Below, one piece after another: positions 20,401 to 30,572 of a stretch of DNA of 50,126 nucleotides (the first letter of the stretch is position 1; every line of letters begins with the position of its first letter). Origin of the DNA: Echinostoma caproni (taxonomy: Eukaryota; Platyhelminthes; Trematoda; Plagiorchiida; Echinostomatidae); the NCBI GenBank assembly GCA_900618425.1, contig UZAN01039744.1, positions 65,610-115,735 on the forward strand. Reading direction: 5' to 3'. A program made the position numbers and the translations under genes. A model generated the notes under the pieces. It worked only from the letters and a program-made list of their open reading frames with translations. It made no database searches and had not been told where the DNA came from.

Positions 20401-23400
20401 AAGTGACCCGGCCAATGTGGGCGAATGTGAGTGCTCTTAAACCTAGAGTTCATGTTTACGGGAAGGACAAGTTTCCTCGCGCAGTCAGTCTGCGAATTTT
20501 TCCGCTGTCTCTTGATTCCTTCAGAAAATACAAGTTTTCCAAGGGGTAGCGATGATGAAATTGGATTGGTCGAACCACGTGGAATTTGAAGATTAGTTAC
20601 GGTCCACGAGCTTTATTGGTCAACTTACATTTTATTCAGAATGTTCTCAGTAATAGCGATGTAAAAAGTTAAAAGTTCATCCAACAAGGGACATAAAAAC
20701 TTGCTTGACTTGTTTGAAAGCACACCTTACTAATACAAAAATCATTGACTGAAGACGGAACCTCGACTGAATAGGTTATTCTCTACTTTCATGGAGGGAT
20801 TAACAGAAAGTATCACGTTTAATGAGCACAAATGAAACTACATTTCCTAATTAAAGCACACCACAGCTACAAGCTTCAAATTATTTTTTCTTTTGAGATG
20901 TCGCTACCAGGTCCATATCTCCGGTGACGATGAGTGGAATTGCTATTTTACAGTTGATTTTTACGTCGTTCACCCAGTATATTCAATCAGGACGGTGTAG
21001 CCGCCCATTATTTGAGAGCTGTGGGAACTTGGCATAAAAATGCATCTCCACAAAAATGGATCGACAAAAGAGGACGTGTGGCATAGCCACATAGAACACT
21101 AGACGTGGTGACATCATTTTTTTCTCGTGGAACCCACTGAAGTCTGTTGTTTACACTCCACAATGAAAGCAGATGAAATAAAATGTGATAATTGTAAAAC
21201 ACCCCTTCCCCTTTACCCATTTCATCAACAACGGATGACATATGCGGGGGAAATTTATATTTTACGTATTCTCGTTTAGTTGTACAAACGCATTTATACA
21301 ATCAGGTCAAACGATGAAACATAGGGATTAAAATTAGCCGTTTGGCCAAGGTGGTGGAGGAAAAATGAAGATGAATGATTGGTTTGCCTGTTAATGAGTT
21401 TAAAGGTACAAAGAAAAAGCATCGCGTAATAATCGTAATCTTTGGAGTTTTGAGTCTGAATGCGTAAAACGATTGCTTAGAAGCTTTATTACCAACATCA
21501 ATAAAATGTTGATCCTTAAACTATCCAGCTGAGGGTTTATATCATAACTTGTGTTTAATCTTTCTCTCAACAGACTTATTTTTTCTGTTCACCCACTAAA
21601 CAGGGACAAAGCGGTTATATTTGTTCTCCACTGGGCTAAGGTGGGCGTTTGAAGACACAAGCACCTTCTTATTGTTTCTCAACCCCTCCTTTGTCACTGG
21701 CCTTTCCCTGGATCTATTCGTTTCATTCTGAACCGACTCTGTTTAAACAAAACGCTCTGTTTTGTTTTTTGTCAGGAACACCACAATTGAAATTCTCACA
21801 GGTTTCCCGAACACTCAGACCTGATGAGTCTTTCCAGAACATATGTGTGTGTATTTTGTCATCGTCTTTTGGGTTCATCTTTCAAGCACTGACACCCGTG
21901 ACTTGTTTTTTTCACGAGACTGGGCTATTGAGTGTGGCAAAATATTTTCAGTAGCTTTTAGCACCTCAGAAATGCAAGCACGATTCGACAGGTCTTTCGT
22001 TTGTCCTGAACTAGCCGGGGGTGACCTTTACCAGATAAAAGTCACTGAGACTGAGAAGCACATGTAAACAGTTTAGCAGTTAGTATTGCAGGCTACTCAG
22101 TCCATACTCTTAAAAGTGCTATTGAGAATAATTCAAGAAGAGAAGCTCTGTTGGTATATTAAGTTTGCGAAATCGGGTATTCATGCCATGGAGGTGGCTT
22201 TAGGTGCAAGAGTAAACTGGAGATTGCGTTGAGTAAATTTGGGACAATAGATGACGTATATGTCATAGAATTGTCTCAAGACAGACTTCTTCTTACGACA
22301 GATCGCATTAGTTAAAATGAACACATAGTGATTCTTGTTCAGGCATTTTACCTTTTTGTTTTAGACTGCTGAGTATTTTTTTTGAATAATGGAGCAGCAT
22401 AAGTAAAGGAAGCGGAAAACCTATTACTTTTTGACTAACGGTAATAAGGCAAAATAAGAAAAGCGTCCGATCAGTTATGATCATTGGGAAGACAGTGCAG
22501 TCGATTGTGTAACTTTCAAAATTTTAACGCGTTCCATTCAGTCCTGTGGCTAAACATGTGACGATAAAATAACTCAATCCCATAAATGGCCAGAATATTT
22601 AAAATCCACAGTTCTAGTTTAATCTGTGTGACGCACTGCGCCAATACCAAAAACCGGAGTTCTTACTTGTCTATTTAACCTATTGTTGATAAAGGAGTAT
22701 TATGTAACATTCATGAATGAACGAAGCAAGTTGAAAAATCGTTCTCTAGACAATAGAAAGGCAATTAAGTATTTCTGATTGACATCGGTTGCTAGCAATT
22801 GAAGTTTATTCGTTGATTACCATAACTACGTCAAAACTTACCTATTGCTTTTATAATGATGATAATAATTCCATTTCCTTTATTTTCAGCCCATTCTAAT
22901 CCATATGCAAAAAACACTTTATTTATTATTTTAAATAACTGAAGGAAATGGACACTGAAACAAAATGAGAAAATTTAGTCTTATTTTCAGCATCGCTCCT
23001 GAACTGGCAAATGCGTCATATGGTTTCCGGTATTCGTAATTGATTATACATTGAGTTCCAAGTGAACACCTTTATCAATCTTACGTTTGGTGTATTTTTA
23101 AAAACAGGGAACAAGAAGAGATATCAGCTGTGAGCACACGGGTTGGTTAAAACGTTGTCATAGTGACAGACCATGGAGTCGACCGTTGATTAAATTTACG
23201 CTGAACTAAACGACTAGGCCTTCGCTAATTCCCGGCTGGCCGTTATTCCAATGAACATCAAACACATGAACGTTCTTTGCTAAAATAACAAATCGGATGC
23301 GCTTTCTAATTAGACGAACTTTCATCTCATTGAATCTCAATCCAAACAATTAGATGTTTGAAGGCCAACACCCAATAACGGTACCAATTTCGAAAGTAAT

Positions 23401-24758
23401 TTTCGAATGAAAAGGAAACTCTACAATAATTAGTGACGGTGATGTGAATTGTATCTAAAAACAATAAACACGACGTAATTGATACTTTATTGATCATTAG
23501 TCGTTGAAAACATTAATTTGAATGCATAAGCAGAAACATAAAGAAAAATAAATCTCGAAATATTGTGGTGTATTCCTGAATTGGTCGTGATTACATATTC
23601 CAGCAGAAGATGTAATACTCAAATATGTATTGAAACGCATCACGGAAAAACCGTGTAAGAATAATGTCCTTTTCACCCACGGTTTGGTTGAAATATCGAA
23701 TGAAAAACGATCGTCTCCAACCGATGTGAATTTGTCCGAATGATGAAAGAAAACAAAACTATAAAATGATATGTGTACCCAGATAGAACTGCAGAAATTC
23801 GGTGTGATCCGATCCCGTTTGGGTAATTCTAGTGCGTTAAATCAATCCAATTACTGCGTAAATTTACGAAATTGATTTATGCTCTTCAACTAACAATCCA
23901 GTGATTAGTTATTTATTATTTGACCAAAGAAGAGCAGAGGAAGGTATGGAAAACATCAGCATTATGAACACCGCGGAATCGCACGACATTTTCACCATTT
24001 CATTTCACGGCTGATCTGATCGAAATCCGGGACGGAAAAAGGAATATTGAGAACAAAGATTTCTGTTTATCTTCTTTTCTGACACGCAAAGGAGCATGAC
24101 AACAATTTTAAGAAATTATCACTAATGTCATAAAATGAAACCGTATTTGGACACGTGCAATCCGTTGATCCGCCTATTCGGAATTCGGTCGGGAAATTTA
24201 AGCCCGGAGTGATCGACCGATCGATCAGTCCACTCACACAGACAAACTCCCAGAACATGATGTGGCACATAAGTCGAAAAAATAGCCGATGTATCCGTTA
24301 AGCCAGAGCGAATATACCATATGTTCACAGCAAAAGATAAGAGCAGTCAGTTGTGTAAAACGTTACGCGGGCTAAGCGGGAGCTAAGGAACAGTACCCGG
24401 AAGCATTGCAATTAGAGGGTGAATTTTCATGTATTCTTCACAGTTGAATTTAATCAAGCATGTTGAGAAATATTGTACAACCACTGGCTTCTCAGAGTGA
24501 CAAACGTTACCATATTAGCGGAGAATTAAGGGCGTCAACCGTTTCTCTCTTCGGCTAAATTGAATTCCACCTTTGCTTCTTTTTGTGCAGTCTAATCGTG
24601 GTGTGGTTTTGAATAACCTAATTGCCTCCGGTATGGTATTATGTGCACACAAATATAATTTATATGAAATAAAATATTCTTCTAGGAAATTAGGCAGGAA
24701 TTTCGGATTCAAACGCAGCTGAAGGTACTATGAAGCAAGAAACATTCAACATGAATAA
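17466..24758. other. Long AT-rich interval with no recognised gene or element
   Basis: Seven kilobases with little to name. At 17680-17820 a plus frame reads residues such as ELTVNFVDSMPKQLVQVLNKQW, then stops; 17784-18146 is open for 120 codons in another frame. Both look somewhat protein-like but match nothing I know. A single N is at 18101, a (TA) run near 18118-18131, and a short 'ttagtctta' tandem at about 20374-20400. At 21957-22067 a frame (VAFSTSEMQARFDRSFVCPELAGGDLYQ) follows an acceptor-like 'atattttcag' and could be a last exon, but the evidence is thin. No SINE heads or RT blocks were seen in 18.2-24.7 kb, a contrast with both flanks. Confidence 0.5.
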
Positions 24759-25521
24759 AATGTAGGGGAACATATCTTTTTGGTGAATTTATTTTCAATC
24801 CTTTACAGGCATTTTCATATGAAACAATTTCAGTAGGGTCAGATAGAGAGTTGGATGAGTCATGTGTGTGGTAATAAGCCTGGGAGAACTCCAAATAATG
24901 CGCTGTTTGGATTACATAACCCAAATTCACCATCATGGTCATGTGAACAACAAGCGATTTCTTTTTCCCTCCTCCGGGCCAGTTTGAGCGCACAGGTCAG
25001 ATTTCATGATTTGGATGCTAATCGCCTCTGCGATCGCTAATTCCGGAAACCATACTGCTCTCGAGGGTTGAAGAGAGATTCGATAAATGACTGTAAATAC
25101 CGAGAGCGTGTCCCACTCCACAAGATGAGCAACGATGGAGCGTGTGACTGCAGAGGCTTGAAAATAAGTACATCAAAACATGTTTGCCTGCATAGTTCGT
25201 GATTTGAAAGCATCCATTGTTGACAAAGTATTGAAAATCGGTTCTCATAGCTCGGGTGAACTGAATTCTATTTCGCCGAGCTTGGCAATTTGTTTGCAAA
25301 CGTTTCATCACCAGCCAAGGTGACATCATCAGTGCTTGTGAAGTGGCAGTCTTCTGCTTGTGCCCGTTCGTTTATATATGTGTTCTTCTCCACCGACCAT
25401 TGTTGTCCCTTGTTCTCATTGTGTTCGACTCGGTTCGCCGTTAAACTGGTGCGTGGGGGCGAAGTTGGTAGGGGAGGTGGTTGTCCATCCGTCCTGATTG
25501 CGATTTCGGCCCGTTCTCAGG
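24759..25521 (-). mobile_element. PLE 3' noncoding and terminal region
   Basis: Lies downstream (minus sense) of the PLE ORF at 25522-26706. Parts of it recur at 16826-17465, 1105-1284, 2527-2691 and, inverted, 27031-27142, so it is a repeated terminal region. The outer boundary at 24759 coincides with the start of similarity at 16826. It contains a hammerhead-like core on the minus strand (25332-25302): CTGATGA, one extra T, a 6-bp stem GTCACC/GGTGAT with a 6-nt loop, then GAAAC, followed by the palindrome GTTTGCAAAC. Confidence 0.8.
25302..25332 (-). ncRNA. Hammerhead-ribozyme-like core in the PLE terminus
   Basis: Read in minus sense: CTGATGA, T, stem II strand GTCACC, loop ttggct, stem II strand GGTGAT, GAAAC, then GTTTGCAAAC. 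This has the hammerhead order of invariant boxes around stem II. PLE terminal repeats are known to carry hammerhead motifs with very small stem III that may act as dimers. I could not find a convincing stem I or a cleavable NUH site beside it, and one extra base follows CTGATGA. It may be a decayed or non-functional form. Confidence 0.35.
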
Positions 25522-26706
25522 TCACGGCGTGACCCCTTTTTGTTGCGTCATTTGATCCTTGAGTTGCATTGGCGTGTACACGTGATTCAGTTCAATGTGC
25601 CCGTTGATTGAGTTGATTGAGAAATGCCAAGCTTCGAGAAATTCTCTAGTGTGTTTTGACCGGGCTTGGTAGATAATTTTCACTGAAGAGAAGTCAAACT
25701 GATGTTCTTCTTGATCTTCGTGAAGGGAAATCAAAGATAGTGCGTCATGTCTCCTGACTGCCGCTTGGTGTTCACGGATTCTTGTTGACAGTTTTCTCCC
25801 AGTTTGTACGATATAGTGTTTTGAGCAGTTTTTGCAATTTATTTTGTAGATAACACTGCTCTTATCCTTCTCTATTGTTCTCTCCTTTGGTTTTGACAGA
25901 AGTCTCCTTAGACAGGTGGTTGGGTTTTGTGCGACTTGGAGTCCATGTGATCTGAGAAGTCTTGCCGTCGTTTCCGAAACGTCCTTGATGTACAGCAGGG
26001 TCGTTTTTGTTCCCAATTCTCCGTCTGTTGTTTCTTTCTTTCTTCGGTTTAGAGTTCTTCTAATGAATTTGCGGGTCTAGCCGTTGCGAGTAAATACTCT
26101 GAGGAAGTATTTTTCTTATTTCTTCTTGAGTTTGTCGGTGTTTCAGTGTGTTTGGATTCTTCCGAACAAGGTTCTAACACAGCATTTTTTGTAGCTGTGT
26201 GGATGAATGCTTTTAAAGTTTAGCATTGGACCTATATGCGTTGCTTTGCGGTAGACCGTTGTCTTCAGTTTTCCTGATGACGTTCTGATGATCAAAATGT
26301 CCAAAAAGACCAGTTGTTTATCCTTCTCCGTCTCTATTGTGAACTTAATGCCATTGAATGTGTTATTGATGTTGTGTGTTCTTTCCAGTTCCGACCTCTT
26401 CAAGATGACGAATGTGTCATTAACGTATCGGAGGCAAAGTTTTGCCATGATCCTTAGTAGTACCTCTTTCTCCAGCTTTTGCATTACGGCTTCGGTTATG
26501 AATCCAGAAATTGGTGATCCCATTGATGTTCCTTTCAACTGTTCGTAGATTTCACCCTCAAATTTGAAGTATGTCTGCATGCATAGTTCCACGAGTTCGA
26601 AAATTGCAACTGGTTCCATTGGTTGATTTGGTTGGTGCTCAGTTACCAATTCCCACAACGTGGATCTTGTCAGGTCCAAGTCGATCGAAGTGAACAAAGT
26701 GGTGAT
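25522..26706 (-). mobile_element. PLE protein remnant, RT plus GIY-YIG endonuclease, one frame with three stops
   Basis: The best preserved protein remnant in the window. From the gap edge at 26706 downward, one frame gives LFTSIDLDLTRSTL (motif A region), YEQLKGTSMGSPISGF (motif B, about 26550-26500), LRYVNDTFVI (motif C at 26416-26427, Y-V-N-D instead of the usual Y-V-D-D), IETEKDKQLVFLDILI and the YRKATHIGP linker. It then meets stops at 26143-26145 (TGA), 26116-26118 (TAA) and 26077-26079 (TAG). In the same frame the GIY-YIG nuclease follows: VIYKINCKNCSKHYIVQTGRKL with RIREHQAAVRR, and the later ILE-type helix LEAWHF. The YIG motif reads Y-I-V. It ends near 25522. The 5' part is lost in the gap. 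It was inactivated by point changes rather than indels, so it is relatively young. Confidence 0.9.
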
Positions 26707-27030
26707 NNNNNNNNNNNNNNNNNNNNNNNNNNNNNNNNNNNNNNNNNNNNNNNNNNNNNNNNNNNNNNNNNNNNNNNNNNNNNNNNNNNNNNNNNNNNNN
26801 NNNNNNNNNNNNNNNNNNNNNNNNNNNNNNNNNNNNNNNNNNNNNNNNNNNNNNNNNNNNNNNNNNNNNNNNNNNNNNNNNNNNNNNNNNNNNNNNNNNN
26901 NNNNNNNNNNNNNNNNNNNNNNNNNNNNNNNNNNNNNNNNNNNNNNNNNNNNNNNNNNNNNNNNNNNNNNNNNNNNNNNNNNNNNNNNNNNNNNNNNNNN
27001 NNNNNNNNNNNNNNNNNNNNNNNNNNNNNN
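26707..27030. other. Assembly gap (324 N) inside the PLE
   Basis: Replaces the RT N-terminal part of the minus-strand PLE. Sequence on the far side (27031 onward) is PLE terminal sequence in the opposite orientation, so either a second inverted copy starts in the gap or the join is wrong. Confidence 0.98.
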
Positions 27031-27142
27031 CGAATACAAGCAGAAGACTGCCACTTCACAAGCGCTGATGATGAAACGTTTGCAAACAACTTGCCAAGCT
27101 CGGCGAACAGGCGAAATAGCATCCATTGTATTATGCGAATAA
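27031..27142 (+). mobile_element. PLE terminal-region fragment, inverted relative to its neighbour
   Basis: On the plus strand, 'agcagaagactgccacttcacaagc' then 'gatgaaacgtttgcaaacaa.ttgccaagctcggcgaa' matches the minus-strand sequence at 25360-25265. The hammerhead-like core is shortened to CTGATGA-T-GAAAC (27065-27077): stem II has been removed, probably by deletion between two TGATGA-like repeats. Confidence 0.8.
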
Positions 27143-27440
27143 TGATTGTTCAGCCACCTGCGTTTATTGATATTAGTCCATTGCAGATAGTGATATAATT
27201 TTATTCAAGGATGAACAGTGGTTAGGGCAGAATGCACACAGCATCATTTGTTGGAAAGTCTGCTCAACAAGGAGTTTACATAAAGATAGATCATTAACGT
27301 TAGAAGTAATAAGAGGGAATGACCAATGTCGCCACATATTTCAGAATCTGGGTATTATTTGCGTTGCAGAAGATTCTGAATGCATGTCAGCATGTTGAGA
27401 GATCTCGCCGGTACGAATTTCCCGCTATTTCATCATCAAC
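27143..27440. other. Unassigned interval
   Basis: No recognised element between the PLE piece and the SINE. Confidence 0.5.
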
Positions 27441-27640
27441 GGACGATGATGGCCCGGTAGTAAGGTCACTAAATTATCATTCCGGAGGACGTGTGTTCGA
27501 ACCCCACCACCACCGCCGCTTGACTTTCTCCATTGTGTGTTGTATGACAGCCCTTTAACTGGGCGCTTCCTTTATCATGAAAATTGTACCATTATGCAAC
27601 TAACAAAAAGAAGTAAAAATTAAAAAAAATTAAAAATTGA
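27441..27640 (+). mobile_element. tRNA-derived SINE with A-rich tail
   Basis: The A box is 'gatggcccggtagtaaggtc' and the B box 'gtgttcgaacccc' (about 27488-27503). The body includes 'ccattgtgtgttgtatgacagccct' and '..gggcgctt', ending in 'aaaaagaagtaaaaattaaaaaaaattaaaaattga'. The copy at 42.29-42.46 kb (minus) shares the order: 'gtcac.aaattat.....ccggagg.cgtgtgttcgaacc.cac', 'cattaagtgcgttgtatggcagccct' and 'ggccgctt'. Two copies from one family, both with A-rich 3' ends, support a SINE. Confidence 0.85.
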
Positions 27641-27651
27641 ATGCAACTAAC
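27594..27651 (+). repeat. 11-bp direct repeats around an A-rich tract
   Basis: The sequence atgcaactaac occurs at 27594-27604 and again at 27641-27651, bracketing a 36-base A-rich tract. This could be a target-site duplication, a tail duplication of the SINE, or slippage. Confidence 0.8.
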
Positions 27652-28275
27652 GGGTTAGTTTAGGATCATTGCTAGACAGCCAAATGTAATAGGATCCTGT
27701 TATCCGGGCTATCCTTTGTAACTAGCAGTTTTCATAAAATGCTAGATATAATCTTCTCTGATAATAAGTAGTATGTGAATGACTGGACAAAATTTCCCTG
27801 GAAGCACACGACCGGTTTCGCGGTTCTTGCCGCTCGTTGCGGTTATTAGCATCTAACCCACTTACAAAACATCGAATCATAGCATTGATTCTTTATTGGA
27901 CTGGCTCTGAAAGAGCTGTCTATCCAATGGTCAACCAGCGTTGCAAACAAGGTTATTGTGACGAAAATAATCTTCTCTATTTGATTTGATTTGTAGTTTT
28001 CTGAGGACGGTTTGGTGAATTTCATCATTCATCATTTAAAGGCGGCACCATCTTGATATTGTCTGATTAATTACTCGCTCCCTGATTTGATTCCATTAAT
28101 AATAATCTCGTCTTCCTTCTCAACGCTCTTATTTATTCTATGCCATTATACATGCTTCATGTATTGCGATCTAAAGGTTAAGTAAATAATAAGGCTAGTT
28201 CAAACTGTCTACTGGAATCCCCGTTTCAAAACCTGACAATCTGATCATGACCCGTTTTCCGTTATTTAACTTATT
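27652..28275. other. Unassigned interval
   Basis: No recognised element. On the minus strand an AATAAA lies near 28131-28137, downstream of the candidate exon at 28276-28516. Confidence 0.45.
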
Positions 28276-28516
28276 TTAGTTGCATATTTGATCAGTGAGA
28301 TGTATTTGCCCAGATAATGCAGCACCGTAACAAAATGACTCTGCTAATCTAAGGATAGTTTGTTCGAAGTTTCCATGATCAATTAGATCTCTCGTACAGC
28401 ACTGACAATATAGCACACGTTCATGAATGCGTTGTGCAGTGGCTTTTGGGTCCAAACAGTTTAACAATCCTTTAAAGTTACCAATGATTACTAAACATTC
28501 CGGGGTACAGAAAATT
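28276..28516 (-). CDS. Candidate terminal exon of an unknown host gene
   Basis: I do not recognise this protein. On the minus strand an acceptor-like 'tttcaactgattaacag' ends at 28517 and is followed by an 80-codon open frame to a TAA at 28276-28278. Residues such as NFKGLLNCLDPKATAQ, then TRDLIDHGNFEQTILRLAES, look like amphipathic helices of a real protein, and the frame has no competitor on the other strand. An AATAAA occurs about 140 bases past the stop. Against it: no upstream exon was found, and single open frames of this length occur by chance in 50 kb. It could also be part of an unrecognised element. Confidence 0.3.
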
Positions 28517-29410
28517 CTGTTAATCAGTTGAAACATTGCAAATGTGAGCCGCTTGTTTATTCCCTTTGAATTTCACCTCATTTAGGAGATGCTTATGTTG
28601 TCCGGTGGAATGTAATGCCGGATGCCTTTACACTATTTATAAATGAATATTCAACAGATTTCTAGAGCCACGAAAAGAATAGGAAACAATTAAATGAGAT
28701 CTTGCATTGACTTCGGCATTTCGACTTGTGAACTAATCCACCATGTTGACAGTACAGTCTACTAAAGCGGAGCACCTTTTAACTGACACTCCGTTCAGAT
28801 AGTTTCAAGTCTGAGTTATCCTTCAGTCTTGATCGTTCGTGTACGAACGACCCCTGTCGTGGAATAAATAGTCAAACCAGGCGTTCACGTTTGCATGTTT
28901 CGTTAAACATGGGTGACAATAAACGTTCATGTCAGATAATCTCAATTATTGAAGCAATCTAAAGTGATCAGAATGAGCGGACTGTTTGGGGAGCTCTGTT
29001 GATGAATTTAGTTCTTTTTTCCTATCGTTCGATCTATAAAAGGAACAATCAGGAGTGTGGTTTAGACAATGCAAAGGAAAAAATTCTTTCTCATGATTAG
29101 TATTAGATCCGATTGTTTTCGGTTACCTGATATTGAGGAAAATATACGACAAAACAAGCCTTCTCATAATAAGAAAACACGATTGAGGAAACAGATTTTC
29201 TCGCACTTTTGCACCTGATATTAAAACTGACAGATGTGATAGGTTGGACATCAAATTTTTCTCCAAGCAGTTCCAATATATTCATCGCCGAGTGAAACCG
29301 AAATGAGAAAAGAAAAAAGGAACTATGGTATGTGCTTTTTGTTCTTAAGGGTTTTTCGCTTTTCTCGTAGTATTCTATCCTAAATACATAAAGTGCAGTG
29401 ATTGAAAAAA
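28517..29410. other. Unassigned interval
   Basis: Contains an 18-base cruciform-capable dyad (tcgttcgt-gt-acgaacga) near 28832-28850. Nothing else recognised. Confidence 0.5.
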
Positions 29411-30073
29411 TAAGAATAAAAGAATGTCCCAATTCAAACCACATGCGGGGAGAGAATTCATCACCCGGCGATGTATTCGCATGTATGCCATGTTCTCGCA
29501 CTCGAACCCCACGCAGTGGTTGTTTCGTGCGGTTTTTCTCAAAACGGAACTTGAGCTTACTCGAGCACGGAGTTGGCGCGTGTCTCAAAACTGGTACTGA
29601 TGCAATCGATTGCGGTTATCATATTCAATCCACTCGTGCGTAGTTGGAGTTGTCTTTTCTAATTTGAGCGTAAATAATGTCGTCTGAATGGATAGACCAC
29701 AAGCAAATATCTAGAAAAACAGTCCAATCGACGAAGAGAATTTGAGGTTCTCCACAAATGTGATAATGTTTGGAACAATGAGACAGCTGAAGATTCGGCT
29801 TTTGTATCCGTGGTCATTTGATCGATTTACCTCATTCTGAGCGCAGAGTTTATCGCGGTAATCCGTGCGCAACTGAGATCCTGTTTCACGATGTATTTTA
29901 TTCTGAGGAAAGCACTAGTTTTCCTGAGCATTTCTGTCCTCAGTTTCAGATCGCAACGTCTTACCGACTCTTCACATGTTTGTCGGTACAGTGAGCGCAA
30001 CATGTCTGGGTGACAATTATCAACCATTTATATCAGCTGTAACCGAGACGACTGGAATCAGGGCGTGCCCGAT
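29411..30073 (-). repeat. 663-bp repeat, copy 2 (inverted partner of 12506-13168)
   Basis: Reverse complement of 12506-13168 with four mismatches by eye, clustered towards the ends, and no length difference. The 66-codon frame (30027-29827, minus) is identical to that of copy 1; the 80-codon frame (plus, to 29643) differs at one residue inside the repeat. Flanks of the two copies are unrelated, so the boundaries are those of the duplicated unit. Confidence 0.9.
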
Positions 30074-30572
30074 AGGGTCTCAAAAAAATTGCTTTAAGTC
30101 TACCTAAACCTGAATATAATGATATGGTAAAGCAGAACAAATTGATTGTTCTTTGTGTTCTATTTATCTGACAGGGTACACCGTAAAACGGTACTGATTA
30201 CCCGGCGGAGCCTTTGAACTTGGCGGTGTCATTTTTTGTTATCACTGAACCTTTGGGTTTTTCAACCACGCGTTGCCTTCGGATATATTTCTGTATCAAT
30301 TACGGTGGCCTCAACGATAACGTGCGCAGTTTACTTTACGTACCAGTGTCCGTGGAATGTATCAACGAACCGTCCTTAGGTGCTTTTTCTCGTTTTATGT
30401 GAAATAATATCAAAACGTTCACCAGCAATTTAAATGGCAAACGGAGAATATATCGCGCTTGCTGGAAAGTTGCACTTGAGTACCGATACGTGAAAAGCAT
30501 TGGTAATCCGATCATTCTTTCGTCGAATGTCTGCTCAACTCATTCCCAGCTATCGGACATCGGTCTTCTGGT
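30074..30572. other. Unassigned interval
   Basis: A 62-codon plus frame (30214-30402) has no family features. It may be the decayed 5' part of the LINE that follows. A dyad 'ggtacaccgtaaaacggtac' lies near 30175-30194. Confidence 0.4.

Noticed and set aside
21821..21845. CTGATGAGTC as a hammerhead ribozyme start
   Set aside because: No GAAA box follows a foldable stem II, so the match is limited to the first seven bases.
26623..27198. Plus-strand and other minus-strand frames around 26.6-27.2 kb
   Set aside because: They are opened by the N run; the only supported coding there is the minus-strand PLE frame that ends at the gap edge.
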